A DNA stretch of 39,452 nt from Acidobacteriota bacterium. Lineage in GTDB: Bacteria > Acidobacteriota > Terriglobia > Terriglobales > Acidobacteriaceae. Below are positions 24,455 through 31,041 of the stretch, piece after piece (position 1 is the first letter of the stretch; the number at the start of each line of letters is the position of its first letter). The notes beneath the pieces were generated by a model. It did not search any database. It was not told the DNA's origin and worked only from the letters and a program-made list of their open reading frames with translations. A program made the translations under genes and the position numbers. The stretch lies in the NCBI GenBank assembly GCA_018268775.1, contig JAFDVV010000001.1, positions 1-39,452 on the forward strand. The letters run 5' to 3'.

Positions 24455-25858
24455 CTACGAGATCTTGGCGTGGGGTTCGGTCATGTTCTTCGGATCGAGG
24501 ATCTCGGCGATCTGCTCCTCGCTCAGCAGCTTCTTCTCCCGAGCAATCTCCACAATCGACCGCCCCGACGCTACCGACTCCTTCACCAGCTCCGCAGCCT
24601 TGCGATAGCCGATGTACGGATTCAACGCGGTGGCCAACGCAATGGTGCTCGACGCGTAGAAGGCGTTCCGCTCCTTGTTCGCCGTAATCCCCTGAATGCA
24701 GTGCACATCCAGCTCGCGCAGTGTGTTGGTCATGATGGAGATGGACTGCAACGTGTTGTGCGCCATCGCGGGCATCATCACGTTCAGCTCAAGCTGTCCC
24801 GCCTGCACCGCCATCGCGGTAGCGGTGTCGTTGCCAACGACCTGAAAGCAGACCATCGCGGTCAGCTCCGGTAAGACGGGGTTGACCTTGCCGGGCATGA
24901 TGCTCGACCCGGGCTGAAGGCTGGGCAGATGAATCTCGTTGAAGCCAGTATTCGGCCCGGAGGAAAGCAGTCGTAAGTCGTTGGAGATACGGATCATCTC
25001 CAGCGCCAGCGTCCGCAGAGAGCCTGAGACCTCGGCCATCGGTGCGCAGGACTGCATGGCGTAGCGCAGGTCGTAGGCAGAGTGCAGCTCGAGCTTTGCA
25101 ATCTTTGCCAGCCTCGCCACTGCCTTCGCCCGGTAGTCGGGGTGCGTGTTGATTCCGGTTCCGACGGCCGAGCCTCCCAGTCCAAGCGCGTGCAGCGTGA
25201 TGGCGTTGCGGCGGATTGCAACAGCAGCCTCTTTGACTGCGACGGCGTAGGCCTTGAACTCCTGCCCGAGGGTGATCGGCACGGCGTCCTGCATGTGGGT
25301 GCGGCCCGCCTTGAGGATGTCTTTGAACTCATCGGCCTTTTTGGAAAAGCTTGACGTCAAGCTATCGAGAACCGGATGCAGCTCTTCGAGCGCTAGCAGC
25401 GCCGAAAGCCGCATCGCCGTCGGGAAGACGTCGTTGGTGGACTGGCCGTAGTTGACGTGGTCGTTGGGATGGATTTTTTTGTACGTACCGAGCGGCTCGC
25501 CGAGAATCTGTCCGGCGCGGTTGGCCAGCACCTCATTGGTGTTCATGTGCAGGCTCACACCCGCCCCCGCCTGAAAGACGTCGACGACGAAGTGCTCGTG
25601 GTGCTTGCCGTCGAGGACCTCCTGCGCGGCCTGCGCGATGGCCCTTCCCTGCTCCGGCGTGATGAGGCCGAGTTCGGCGTTGGCCTCGGCGGCGGCGAGC
25701 TTGATCATCGCGAGGGCGCGGATGAGGAATGGGCTGGCCTTCATGCCGCTGATGGGGAAGTTCGCGACGGCGCGGGTGGTCTGGGCTCCATACAGGGCGG
25801 AGGCGGGAACTTCGACGGGGCCGAGGGAGTCGGTTTCAGTACGGATCATCGAGGGCAT
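24455..25858 (-). CDS. aspA: Aspartate ammonia-lyase
   Basis: Aspartase deaminates L-aspartate to fumarate and ammonia. The 467-residue protein belongs to the fumarase/aspartase superfamily: N terminus SLGPVEVPASALYGAQTTRA, HMNTNEVLANRA, the Asn/His region NDHVNYGQSTNDVFPTAM, GRTHMQDAVPITLGQE, and the catalytic loop GSSIMPGKVNPV with the active Ser. LYGAQTTRAVANFPIS favours aspartase over class II fumarase, whose motif has WGAQTQRS. The ATG at 25858 (or 25849) is chosen over 25906, which would overlap the divergent antitoxin. It is divergent from a HigA-type gene and close to a class I fumarase that can use its product. Confidence 0.9.
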   Translation of the reverse strand: MPSMIRTETDSLGPVEVPASALYGAQTTRAVANFPISGMKASPFLIRALAMIKLAAAEANAELGLITPEQGRAIAQAAQEVLDGKHHEHFVVDVFQAGAGVSLHMNTNEVLANRAGQILGEPLGTYKKIHPNDHVNYGQSTNDVFPTAMRLSALLALEELHPVLDSLTSSFSKKADEFKDILKAGRTHMQDAVPITLGQEFKAYAVAVKEAAVAIRRNAITLHALGLGGSAVGTGINTHPDYRAKAVARLAKIAKLELHSAYDLRYAMQSCAPMAEVSGSLRTLALEMIRISNDLRLLSSGPNTGFNEIHLPSLQPGSSIMPGKVNPVLPELTAMVCFQVVGNDTATAMAVQAGQLELNVMMPAMAHNTLQSISIMTNTLRELDVHCIQGITANKERNAFYASSTIALATALNPYIGYRKAAELVKESVASGRSIVEIAREKKLLSEEQIAEILDPKNMTEPHAKIS

Positions 25859-25871
25859 GACCAATATGATG

Positions 25872-25881
25872 CTCCTAGGAG
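25872..25881. promoter_or_regulatory. Palindromic CTCCTAGGAG giving a ribosome-binding site on both strands
   Basis: The self-complementary decamer contains AGGAG on both strands: 6 nt before the HigA-type ATG (25888, plus) and 13 nt before the aspA ATG (25858, minus). It might also be an operator half-site. Confidence 0.5.
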
Positions 25882-25887
25882 TTTCAC

Positions 25888-26172
25888 ATGGCCATGTTTC
25901 ATGCATCGCACCCTGGCAGCGTCCTTCGGGAATGGATGGGCGAAGACATTACTGTAGCTGCGCTGGCGAAGCATCTGAATGTCACCCGTCCCATGCTCTC
26001 AAACATCCTTCATGGTAAGGCGGGTGTATCGGCTGCGATGGCCATCAAGTTGTCCGAGGCGTTTCCGTCGACCAATGCGCGTTTCTGGCTGGCGCTCCAG
26101 TCAAACTATGAGCTGTCGAAGGCGCTGCGGGAACGGCGGAAGAAGATTCCTCCACTGCGAAGAGTGGCGTAA
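25888..26172 (+). CDS. higA: HigA-family antitoxin without a partner toxin
   Basis: This 94-residue Xre-type protein starts MAMFHASHPGSVLREWMGED, matching the VapI/HigA antitoxin family. The helix-turn-helix is TVAALAKHLNVTRPMLSNIL (about 22-41), followed by GVSAAMAIKLSEAF and FWLALQSNYELSKA. HigA normally follows a HigB toxin gene; here the upstream gene is aspA on the other strand and the downstream gene is fumarase, so there is no toxin. It may be a relic or a plain regulator. AGGAG 6 nt upstream supports the ATG at 25888. Confidence 0.88.
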   Translation: MAMFHASHPGSVLREWMGEDITVAALAKHLNVTRPMLSNILHGKAGVSAAMAIKLSEAFPSTNARFWLALQSNYELSKALRERRKKIPPLRRVA

Positions 26173-26247
26173 TAGCACGACGGCGGCGAGGGGGCGCTTG
26201 TTCGCCGATTACCGGTCGGACCCGCGACAAGCGTTGATTCGAGACCC

Positions 26248-26253
26248 TAAAAT
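26248..26253 (+). promoter_or_regulatory. TAAAAT -10-like box, 9 nt before fumarase start
   Basis: TAAAAT is 9 nt upstream of the ATG at 26263, with no Shine-Dalgarno sequence between. The fumarase may therefore have its own promoter and a very short leader. Confidence 0.3.
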
Positions 26254-26262
26254 GATGGTGCC

Positions 26263-27798
26263 ATGGCCACTATCAAGCAAGCCGATTTCATCCAGTCTGT
26301 CGCTGACGCCCTCCAGTACATCTCCTATTACCACCCCGAGGACTTCATCACCAACCTGACGCGCGCCTATGAGCTGGAGCAGTCGCCGGCTGCGAAGGAC
26401 GCGATGGCGCAGATACTGATCAACTCGCGCATGTGCGCCGAGGGGCATCGGCCCGTGTGCCAGGACACCGGCATCGTGACCGCCTTTGTGAAGGTGGGCA
26501 TGGAGGCTCGGTGGGAGAACGACGGTAAGCCGTTGATGACCGTGCAGCAGATGGTCGACGAGGGTGTGCGGCGCGCCTACATGCTGCCGGACAACAAGCT
26601 GCGGGCGAGCATCCTGGCCGACCCTGCTTTTTCACGCAAGAACACGGGCGACAACACGCCTTCCGTCGTCTCGGTGGAGATGGTGGCGGGCGGCGATGTG
26701 GATGTGACGGTCGCGGCCAAGGGCGGGGGCTCCGAGGCCAAGTCGAAGTTTGCGATGCTGAATCCTTCGGACTCGATCGTGGAGTGGGTGCTGAAGACGG
26801 TGCCGACGATGGGCGCGGGGTGGTGTCCGCCGGGGATGCTGGGCATCGGCATCGGCGGTACGGCGGAGAAGGCGATGGTGATGGCGAAGGAGTCGCTGAT
26901 GGACCCCATCGACATGCAGGAGCTGATCGTGCGTGGGCCGCAAAATAAACTTGAAGCCCTGCGCATCGAGCTTTACACGAAGATCAACCAGTTGGGCATT
27001 GGAGCGCAGGGACTGGGCGGGCTGACGACCGTGCTCGACATCAAGATCATGGACTACCCCACTCATGCGGCGAACCTGCCGATCGCGATGATCCCGAACT
27101 GCGCGGCGACACGTCATGCGCACTTCCATCTGGACGGCTCGGGGCCGGTGGCGCTCGATCCACCTTCGTTAGCAAGCTGGCCGGAGCTGACGTATGACAC
27201 GTCGAAGGCGCGGCGGGTGAATCTCGATACTGTGACTCGCGAAGAGGTGCGGACGTGGAAACCAGGCGAGGTGCTGCTGCTGAACGGCAAGCTGCTGACC
27301 GGGCGCGATGCCGCGCACAAACGCATGACCGACATGCTGAACAAGGGCGAGAAGTTGCCGGTGGACTTCACGAACCGGTTCATCTACTACGTCGGGCCGG
27401 TCGACGCGGTGCGCGATGAGGCCGTAGGTCCGGCGGGGCCGACGACCGCCACGCGCATGGACAAGTTCACGCGGCAGATGCTGGAGCAGACGGGTCTGCT
27501 GGGCATGGTGGGCAAGGCGGAGCGCGGTCAGGGGGCGATCGACGCGATCGAGGAGTTCGGCGCAGTGTACCTGATGGCAGTAGGTGGCGCAGCGTACCTC
27601 GTCTCAAAGGCGATCAAAAGCTCGAAACTGTTGGCCTTCGGCGACCTGGGCATGGAGGCGATCTACGAGTTCGACGTGGTGGATATGCCGGTGACGGTCG
27701 CCGTGGACTCCAAGGGCGTGAGCGTGCACCGGACGGGTCCGGCGGAGTGGCAGGCGAGGATTGCAGGGGCATTGGGCGGGGTGCCGATTCTACAGTAA
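26263..27798 (+). CDS. fumA: Class I (iron-sulfur) fumarate hydratase
   Basis: This enzyme interconverts fumarate and malate in the citric acid cycle. The 511-residue single chain joins the alpha part (to about 285) and the beta part (from about 330, GEVLLLNGKLLTGRDAAHKR onward), as in FumA. Three Cys residues at 66 (RPVCQDTG), 188 (GWCPPGM) and 280 (IPNCAATRH) match the ligands of the labile [4Fe-4S] cluster, and their spacing is as expected for class I. The enzyme is unrelated to class II FumC. It lies 90 bp after the HigA-type gene and near the divergent aspartase, whose product is its substrate. Confidence 0.93.
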   Translation: MATIKQADFIQSVADALQYISYYHPEDFITNLTRAYELEQSPAAKDAMAQILINSRMCAEGHRPVCQDTGIVTAFVKVGMEARWENDGKPLMTVQQMVDEGVRRAYMLPDNKLRASILADPAFSRKNTGDNTPSVVSVEMVAGGDVDVTVAAKGGGSEAKSKFAMLNPSDSIVEWVLKTVPTMGAGWCPPGMLGIGIGGTAEKAMVMAKESLMDPIDMQELIVRGPQNKLEALRIELYTKINQLGIGAQGLGGLTTVLDIKIMDYPTHAANLPIAMIPNCAATRHAHFHLDGSGPVALDPPSLASWPELTYDTSKARRVNLDTVTREEVRTWKPGEVLLLNGKLLTGRDAAHKRMTDMLNKGEKLPVDFTNRFIYYVGPVDAVRDEAVGPAGPTTATRMDKFTRQMLEQTGLLGMVGKAERGQGAIDAIEEFGAVYLMAVGGAAYLVSKAIKSSKLLAFGDLGMEAIYEFDVVDMPVTVAVDSKGVSVHRTGPAEWQARIAGALGGVPILQ

Positions 27799-27830
27799 GG
27801 TGAGATAGGATCAGAAAGACGGAACTACAG

Positions 27831-27835
27831 GGAGG
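27831..27835 (+). promoter_or_regulatory. Shine-Dalgarno GGAGG for the DUF433 gene
   Basis: GGAGG lies 6 nt before the ATG at 27842 and fixes the start of the DUF433/DUF5615 pair. Confidence 0.65.
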
Positions 27836-27841
27836 GTTCGT

Positions 27842-28072
27842 ATGCGCCAATTCGATCGCATCACCCAGCAACCCGCGATTATGGGAGGAAAGGCCTGCAT
27901 TCGTGGAATGCGCGTTACTGTCGGCATGGTCGTGGGTCAGATCGGCGCTGGCCTGACGATCGACCAGCTCCTGGGCGATTACCCTTATCTGGAGCGCGAA
28001 GATGTTATGCAGGCGCTTCGTTATGCGGCATGGCGCTCCGATGAGCGCGAGGTCTTGTTGGCTTCGGCATGA
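27842..28072 (+). CDS. DUF433-family antitoxin
   Basis: This 76-residue protein matches DUF433, a small winged-helix-like family: FDRITQQPAIMGGKACIRGM, RVTVGMVVGQIGAGLTIDQL and YPYLEREDVMQALRYAA. DUF433 genes typically precede a PIN-like DUF5615 gene and are regarded as the antitoxin of a type II module. That order is present here, with a 4-bp ATGA overlap to the next gene. DNA binding and autoregulation are inferred from the family. It follows the fumarase by 43 bp but has its own strong ribosome-binding site. Confidence 0.88.
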   Translation: MRQFDRITQQPAIMGGKACIRGMRVTVGMVVGQIGAGLTIDQLLGDYPYLEREDVMQALRYAAWRSDEREVLLASA

Positions 28073-28431
28073 GGTTACTTGTCGATATGAATCTTTCGCC
28101 GCGCTGGATTGAGTTTTTCCACAGCTCGGAATTTGAATCAGTCCACTGGTCGTCGGTTGGCGCTGCCAATGCAACCGATGCCGAGATTATGAGTTACGCA
28201 CATGATCACAATTTCATCGTGCTTACCCATGATCTGGACTTCAGCGCCATGTTGGCAGCAAATCATGGGGACAGACCAAGCGTCGTTCAGATTCGCGCAG
28301 AGGACTTGCGCCCTGAGTCTATCGGCAAGCCAGTGCTTGCAGCCCTTCGGCAGATGGAGTCCGAACTGGAAGCAGGTGCCTTGGTAACCGTCGACCCCAA
28401 GCGCACACGGATTCGTATACTTCCGCTTTGA
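28069..28431 (+). CDS. DUF5615 PIN-like toxin
   Basis: This 120-residue protein is of the PIN-like DUF5615 family. The conserved acidic residues appear at MRLLVDMNLSPRW (Asp6), ATDAEIMSYAHDHNFIVLTH and DLDFSAML, the usual metal-binding set of a putative RNase. It is paired and overlapping with the DUF433 antitoxin, so the two form a VapBC-like toxin-antitoxin module. The C terminus (RTRIRILPL) is typical. The gene ends just before a cluster of interspersed repeats. Confidence 0.88.
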   Translation: MRLLVDMNLSPRWIEFFHSSEFESVHWSSVGAANATDAEIMSYAHDHNFIVLTHDLDFSAMLAANHGDRPSVVQIRAEDLRPESIGKPVLAALRQMESELEAGALVTVDPKRTRIRILPL

Positions 28432-28444
28432 ATTTCAGCCGATG

Positions 28445-28475
28445 CGCGAAGGATGCTCGGGGCTGGGCTGGCTGG
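28445..28475 (+). repeat. Short repeat GAAGGATGCTCNGG...GGGCTGGCTGG, copy 1
   Basis: Shares GAAGGATGCTC and GGGCTGGCTGG, separated by a few variable bases, with 30107-30137, where the repeat overlaps the 3' end of pgsA. The two copies are in the same orientation. Confidence 0.4.
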
Positions 28476-28495
28476 CTCTTCGAAGACTTGAAAGC

Positions 28496-28560
28496 GGTTC
28501 GAGCTTCGCGCGAATGAACCCACATCTGGCGATGAAGCCGCCAGATATGGGGCACCCGGC
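28496..28560 (-). repeat. Two-hairpin interspersed element, copy B
   Basis: Minus-strand copy of the element at 21211-21270. Stem CCCATATCTGGC/GCCAGATGTGGG is followed by a second, imperfect hairpin containing TTCGCGCGAAGCTCGAA. It lies between the convergent DUF5615 and greB genes. Confidence 0.75.
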
Positions 28561-28590
28561 AATAGCCCTAACCGCCTGATTTATCTGGTT

Positions 28591-29181
28591 CTATGGCTGT
28601 TTTTCAGCGGCGTAAGACCCGGGCGGTTCGCGGAACGGTTCTACAGAGATGCGCTCGTAACGCACTTCGAGTACCGTCAGGTTTTCTTTGCCTCCTGGCG
28701 CTTCGAGTACGACGCTCTCTCCCGCAGATGACCTCATGAGCGCGCGCCCCAGAGGGGAGACCCAACTGACATGGTTGCGGTCGAGATCGACCTCGTCCGT
28801 GCCTACGATGCTCACCGATCGCTCCGCTCCCGCGGCATTGGCATAGAGCACCGTCGCGCCGAAGAACGCCTTCGTCTCGCGCAGCCCCGATCTCGGAGCC
28901 TCCGGGTCGACCACCTCGGCGGCTTCAATTCGCTTGGAGAGAAAGCGGATGCGTCCATCGATCTGCCGCAGACGGCGCTTGGCATACTGATAGTCGGCGT
29001 TTTCACTGCGATCACCATTGCTGGCAGCCCACGCCACCGCCTCCGCCACGGCTGGGCGATCCTTGTTGAGCAGAAACCGGTGCTCCTCTTTGAGGCGTTG
29101 CAGACCGCCGGGCGTGATGTAGTTTCTGACTTGCGTTGCAGGCTGGTCCGGTTTTGGATGCCTGGTAAATCCTTTTCGCAT
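28591..29181 (-). CDS. greB: Transcription elongation factor GreB-like
   Basis: Gre factors enter the secondary channel of RNA polymerase and stimulate cleavage of backtracked RNA. The 196-residue protein has an N-terminal coiled coil (YITPGGLQRLKEEHRFLLNK to about residue 95). The acidic tip is in NGDRSENADYQYAK, and the adjacent KRRLRQIDGRIRFLSKRIE is typical of GreB. The C-terminal FKBP-like domain includes VSWVSPLGRALMRSSAGESV. A basic 18-residue leader (MRKGFTRHPKP) precedes the coiled coil. The ATG at 29181 has GGAG 9 nt upstream and is preferred over 29238. A two-hairpin repeat sits directly upstream. Confidence 0.9.
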   Translation of the reverse strand: MRKGFTRHPKPDQPATQVRNYITPGGLQRLKEEHRFLLNKDRPAVAEAVAWAASNGDRSENADYQYAKRRLRQIDGRIRFLSKRIEAAEVVDPEAPRSGLRETKAFFGATVLYANAAGAERSVSIVGTDEVDLDRNHVSWVSPLGRALMRSSAGESVVLEAPGGKENLTVLEVRYERISVEPFREPPGSYAAEKQP

Positions 29182-29194
29182 ATGGTTGTTCTCC

Positions 29195-29252
29195 GGCGCG
29201 AGGCTTCGCTCGAATGATCCCACACATGCCTGCGACATGTATGGGACACGCA
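29195..29252 (-). repeat. Two-hairpin interspersed element, copy C
   Basis: Diverged minus-strand copy. Stem CCCATACATG/CATGTGTGGG replaces ATCTGGC/GCCAGAT by compensating changes, with a loop TCGCAGG, and a CGAG/CTCG hairpin follows. It lies immediately before the greB ribosome-binding site. Confidence 0.65.
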
Positions 29253-29319
29253 GTATCTTCCAAACTCGCCTGTCATGCTAACCTCAACGTGTACAAGGAA
29301 TACTTGCCCCTAAGTTGAA

Positions 29320-29832
29320 ATGCTGGTCTTCCCTTTCTTCGATTACGATTACGCTCGCAGAATCATGGCGATGCAGCATGATCGTTATTGGAATTTGGTT
29401 GGGTTTCTCGCGATGGAAGGAGTTTCGTTTGGCCTGAATGCAGAGAGACTGCTTGGCTTAGAGGAGTCTGAGGTTGGGAGCTTTTGCATCGGCTTTACTG
29501 GATGTGATCATCGCGTTCTCCAAGATATGCATGACTGTATCGCTGGCTACTTTCGATTCCTTGAATACAGGTGGCCACTTCTGGCGGACCTCGATGAACC
29601 AGCAGACGTAATCCCTGTCTGGGAAGAGTTCGCGATGAAGGAGTTTCGCGAATTAATGATGGAAACCGCGTTTGCGCGAGGCTTTTTCAATGCCCTCCGG
29701 TTTTCAAATACCAAGACAGGGTACGCCGGAGAAGCGGCCATGCGTATTGTCCAACGGCAGCGTTATAGATGCATGTTCGCGCATCCACCCTTGTCGGCAT
29801 TGGCACGGGACAATCAAGTGGCTTTTGGGTAA
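29320..29832 (+). CDS. Hypothetical protein, AT-richer than neighbours
   Basis: This 170-residue protein was not recognised. It is acidic and aromatic (FFDYDYARRIMAMQHDRYWN; DMHDCIAGYFRFLEYRWPLL), probably all-helical and cytoplasmic, with no signal peptide or membrane helix. Base composition is visibly lower in GC than the surroundings and codons such as TTT, AAT and CGA are frequent, suggesting recent acquisition. A start at 29320 (MLVFPFF) or at the Met 15 codons later is possible; neither has a clear ribosome-binding site. The next small gene begins 16 bp after its stop and shares the composition, so the two are probably co-transcribed. Confidence 0.6.
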   Translation: MLVFPFFDYDYARRIMAMQHDRYWNLVGFLAMEGVSFGLNAERLLGLEESEVGSFCIGFTGCDHRVLQDMHDCIAGYFRFLEYRWPLLADLDEPADVIPVWEEFAMKEFRELMMETAFARGFFNALRFSNTKTGYAGEAAMRIVQRQRYRCMFAHPPLSALARDNQVAFG

Positions 29833-29848
29833 GGAAGGTCGATGGAGG

Positions 29849-30070
29849 ATGGACGACACTCGGGAATTGCCAGATGGACAAATGGATCTTCAGACTGCCA
29901 AGCAGATCATCGCGATATCCCCGGCTCATTTTAACTTCGGCCAAAATGTCCAAGCAAGACGAAGGTATTATAAGCGGCTCGAACAAGCCCGTCGCATTGT
30001 CACGGAAGCTGGATACGCGGTAAAGCAAGAAGGGTTTGGCTACCGGATTCTCAACAAAGGCCTAGAATAG
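29849..30070 (+). CDS. Small hypothetical protein, second gene of AT-richer pair
   Basis: This 73-residue basic protein of unknown function contains LQTAKQIIAISPAHFNFGQN and ARRRYYKRLEQARRIVTEAG, and ends with YAVKQEGFGYRILNKGLE. It is probably a small helical protein that could bind nucleic acid, but no motif proves this. The ATG at 29849 is preferred because AAGGAAGG lies about 10 nt upstream and it begins just after the preceding gene's stop. An upstream in-frame ATG would overlap that gene by about 160 bp. Confidence 0.5.
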   Translation: MDDTRELPDGQMDLQTAKQIIAISPAHFNFGQNVQARRRYYKRLEQARRIVTEAGYAVKQEGFGYRILNKGLE

Positions 30071-30094
30071 GCTGCGCAAATATAGGCAGGATTG

Positions 30095-30802
30095 TTACAC
30101 AATCCGTGAAGGATGCTCAGGTGAGGGCTGGCTGGGCTTGGCTTTGCGGCTGAGGACGAAGCTGCGGCGTTTGCGCTGGCTCTCGGAGGCGTGGTCGATC
30201 TTCTTCCAGAAGCCTACGAAGTAGTCGATGGCCGAGATGATGGAGACGATGGTCATCCAGTAGATGGCCGTGAGCGCGATGAAGCGCACGGCGATGATGA
30301 AGCCGCCGTGGAAGCTGGGGAACCATATCCAGTAGTCCCAGCGGTGGGCGAGGATGGCGGCGACGACGGAGACGATCTGGATGACGGTCTTGAGCTTGCC
30401 GATCTCGGAGGCCTCGATGGTGAAGCCCTCGGTGGCGGCGATGGAGCGGAGGCCGGAGACGAGGAACTCGCGGCCGATGACGACGACGGCGATCCACGGC
30501 GGCACAACGCGCGGGTTGTAAGCCACCAGCACGATGAAGGCAGCCGAGACCATGAGTTTGTCGGCGAGCGGGTCGAGCAGCATGCCCATGGTGGTGATCT
30601 GACCGCGCTTGCGGGCGAGATAGCCGTCGACGCCGTCGGTGATGGCGGCGAGGATGAAGAGCAGCGACGCGATGACCTCCTGCTCGCCGCCGCGCAGGCC
30701 GACTTGGCCGTGTCCCTGGAGAGGGAAGGCGGGCGAGAGAATCCAGATGAGCAGCGGAATGGCTGCTATGCGGCTCATCGTGATGGAGTTGGGCAGATTC
30801 AT
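30095..30802 (-). CDS. pgsA: CDP-diacylglycerol-glycerol-3-phosphate 3-phosphatidyltransferase
   Basis: PgsA makes phosphatidylglycerol phosphate, the committed step to phosphatidylglycerol and cardiolipin, in the inner membrane. The 235-residue protein shows the full CDP-alcohol phosphotransferase signature: Asp56, Asp59-Gly60, Ala63-Arg64, Gly73, Asp77 and Asp81 in the region DGVDGYLARKRG...LLDPLADKL, plus about six membrane helices. The ATG at 30802 (MNLPNSITMSRI) matches the family's N terminus; the open frame beyond it to 30862 is not conserved-looking. The basic C-terminal tail (RKRRSFVLSRKAKPSQPSP) runs into a short interspersed repeat. Confidence 0.93.
   Translation of the reverse strand: MNLPNSITMSRIAAIPLLIWILSPAFPLQGHGQVGLRGGEQEVIASLLFILAAITDGVDGYLARKRGQITTMGMLLDPLADKLMVSAAFIVLVAYNPRVVPPWIAVVVIGREFLVSGLRSIAATEGFTIEASEIGKLKTVIQIVSVVAAILAHRWDYWIWFPSFHGGFIIAVRFIALTAIYWMTIVSIISAIDYFVGFWKKIDHASESQRKRRSFVLSRKAKPSQPSPEHPSRIV
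30107..30137 (+). repeat. Short repeat GAAGGATGCTCNGG...GGGCTGGCTGG, copy 2
   Basis: Second copy of the motif at 28445-28475. Here it lies inside the last codons of pgsA and encodes, on the minus strand, the tail QPSPEHPSR. Confidence 0.4.
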
Positions 30803-30909
30803 CCGTAGTGGTTTGACGCTCCGGGAGCGTGAGAAGTACGCGCAAGAGGAGATACCTGTCATTCTGCCACATTGGAGCGACGGCTCGCCCGCAGATTAAT
30901 CCCGTGTTA

Positions 30910-31010
30910 CTAAGGCTTTGTCTGGGCAGCTTTTTCGGCGGCGTCGACGGCCTGTGCCTGCTCGGTCTCGAGAGATTTTTCCCCGGCGGCTGTTCTTCGG
31001 GTTCAAGGTG
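30910..31010 (-). pseudogene. Possible remnant of a coding sequence upstream of pgsA
   Basis: On the minus strand, one frame reads GEKSLETEQAQAVDAAEKAA then QTKP and two stop codons (TAG TAA at 30907-30912), with GC-rich third positions like a real C terminus. Upstream of a GGGGAAAAA run the plausible frame shifts by one (LEPEEQPPG). No start or complete gene exists. Chance cannot be excluded in so short a stretch. Confidence 0.25.
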
Positions 31011-31041
31011 CCGATAAAGAGATCGTCTGCCGAATGAGCCT

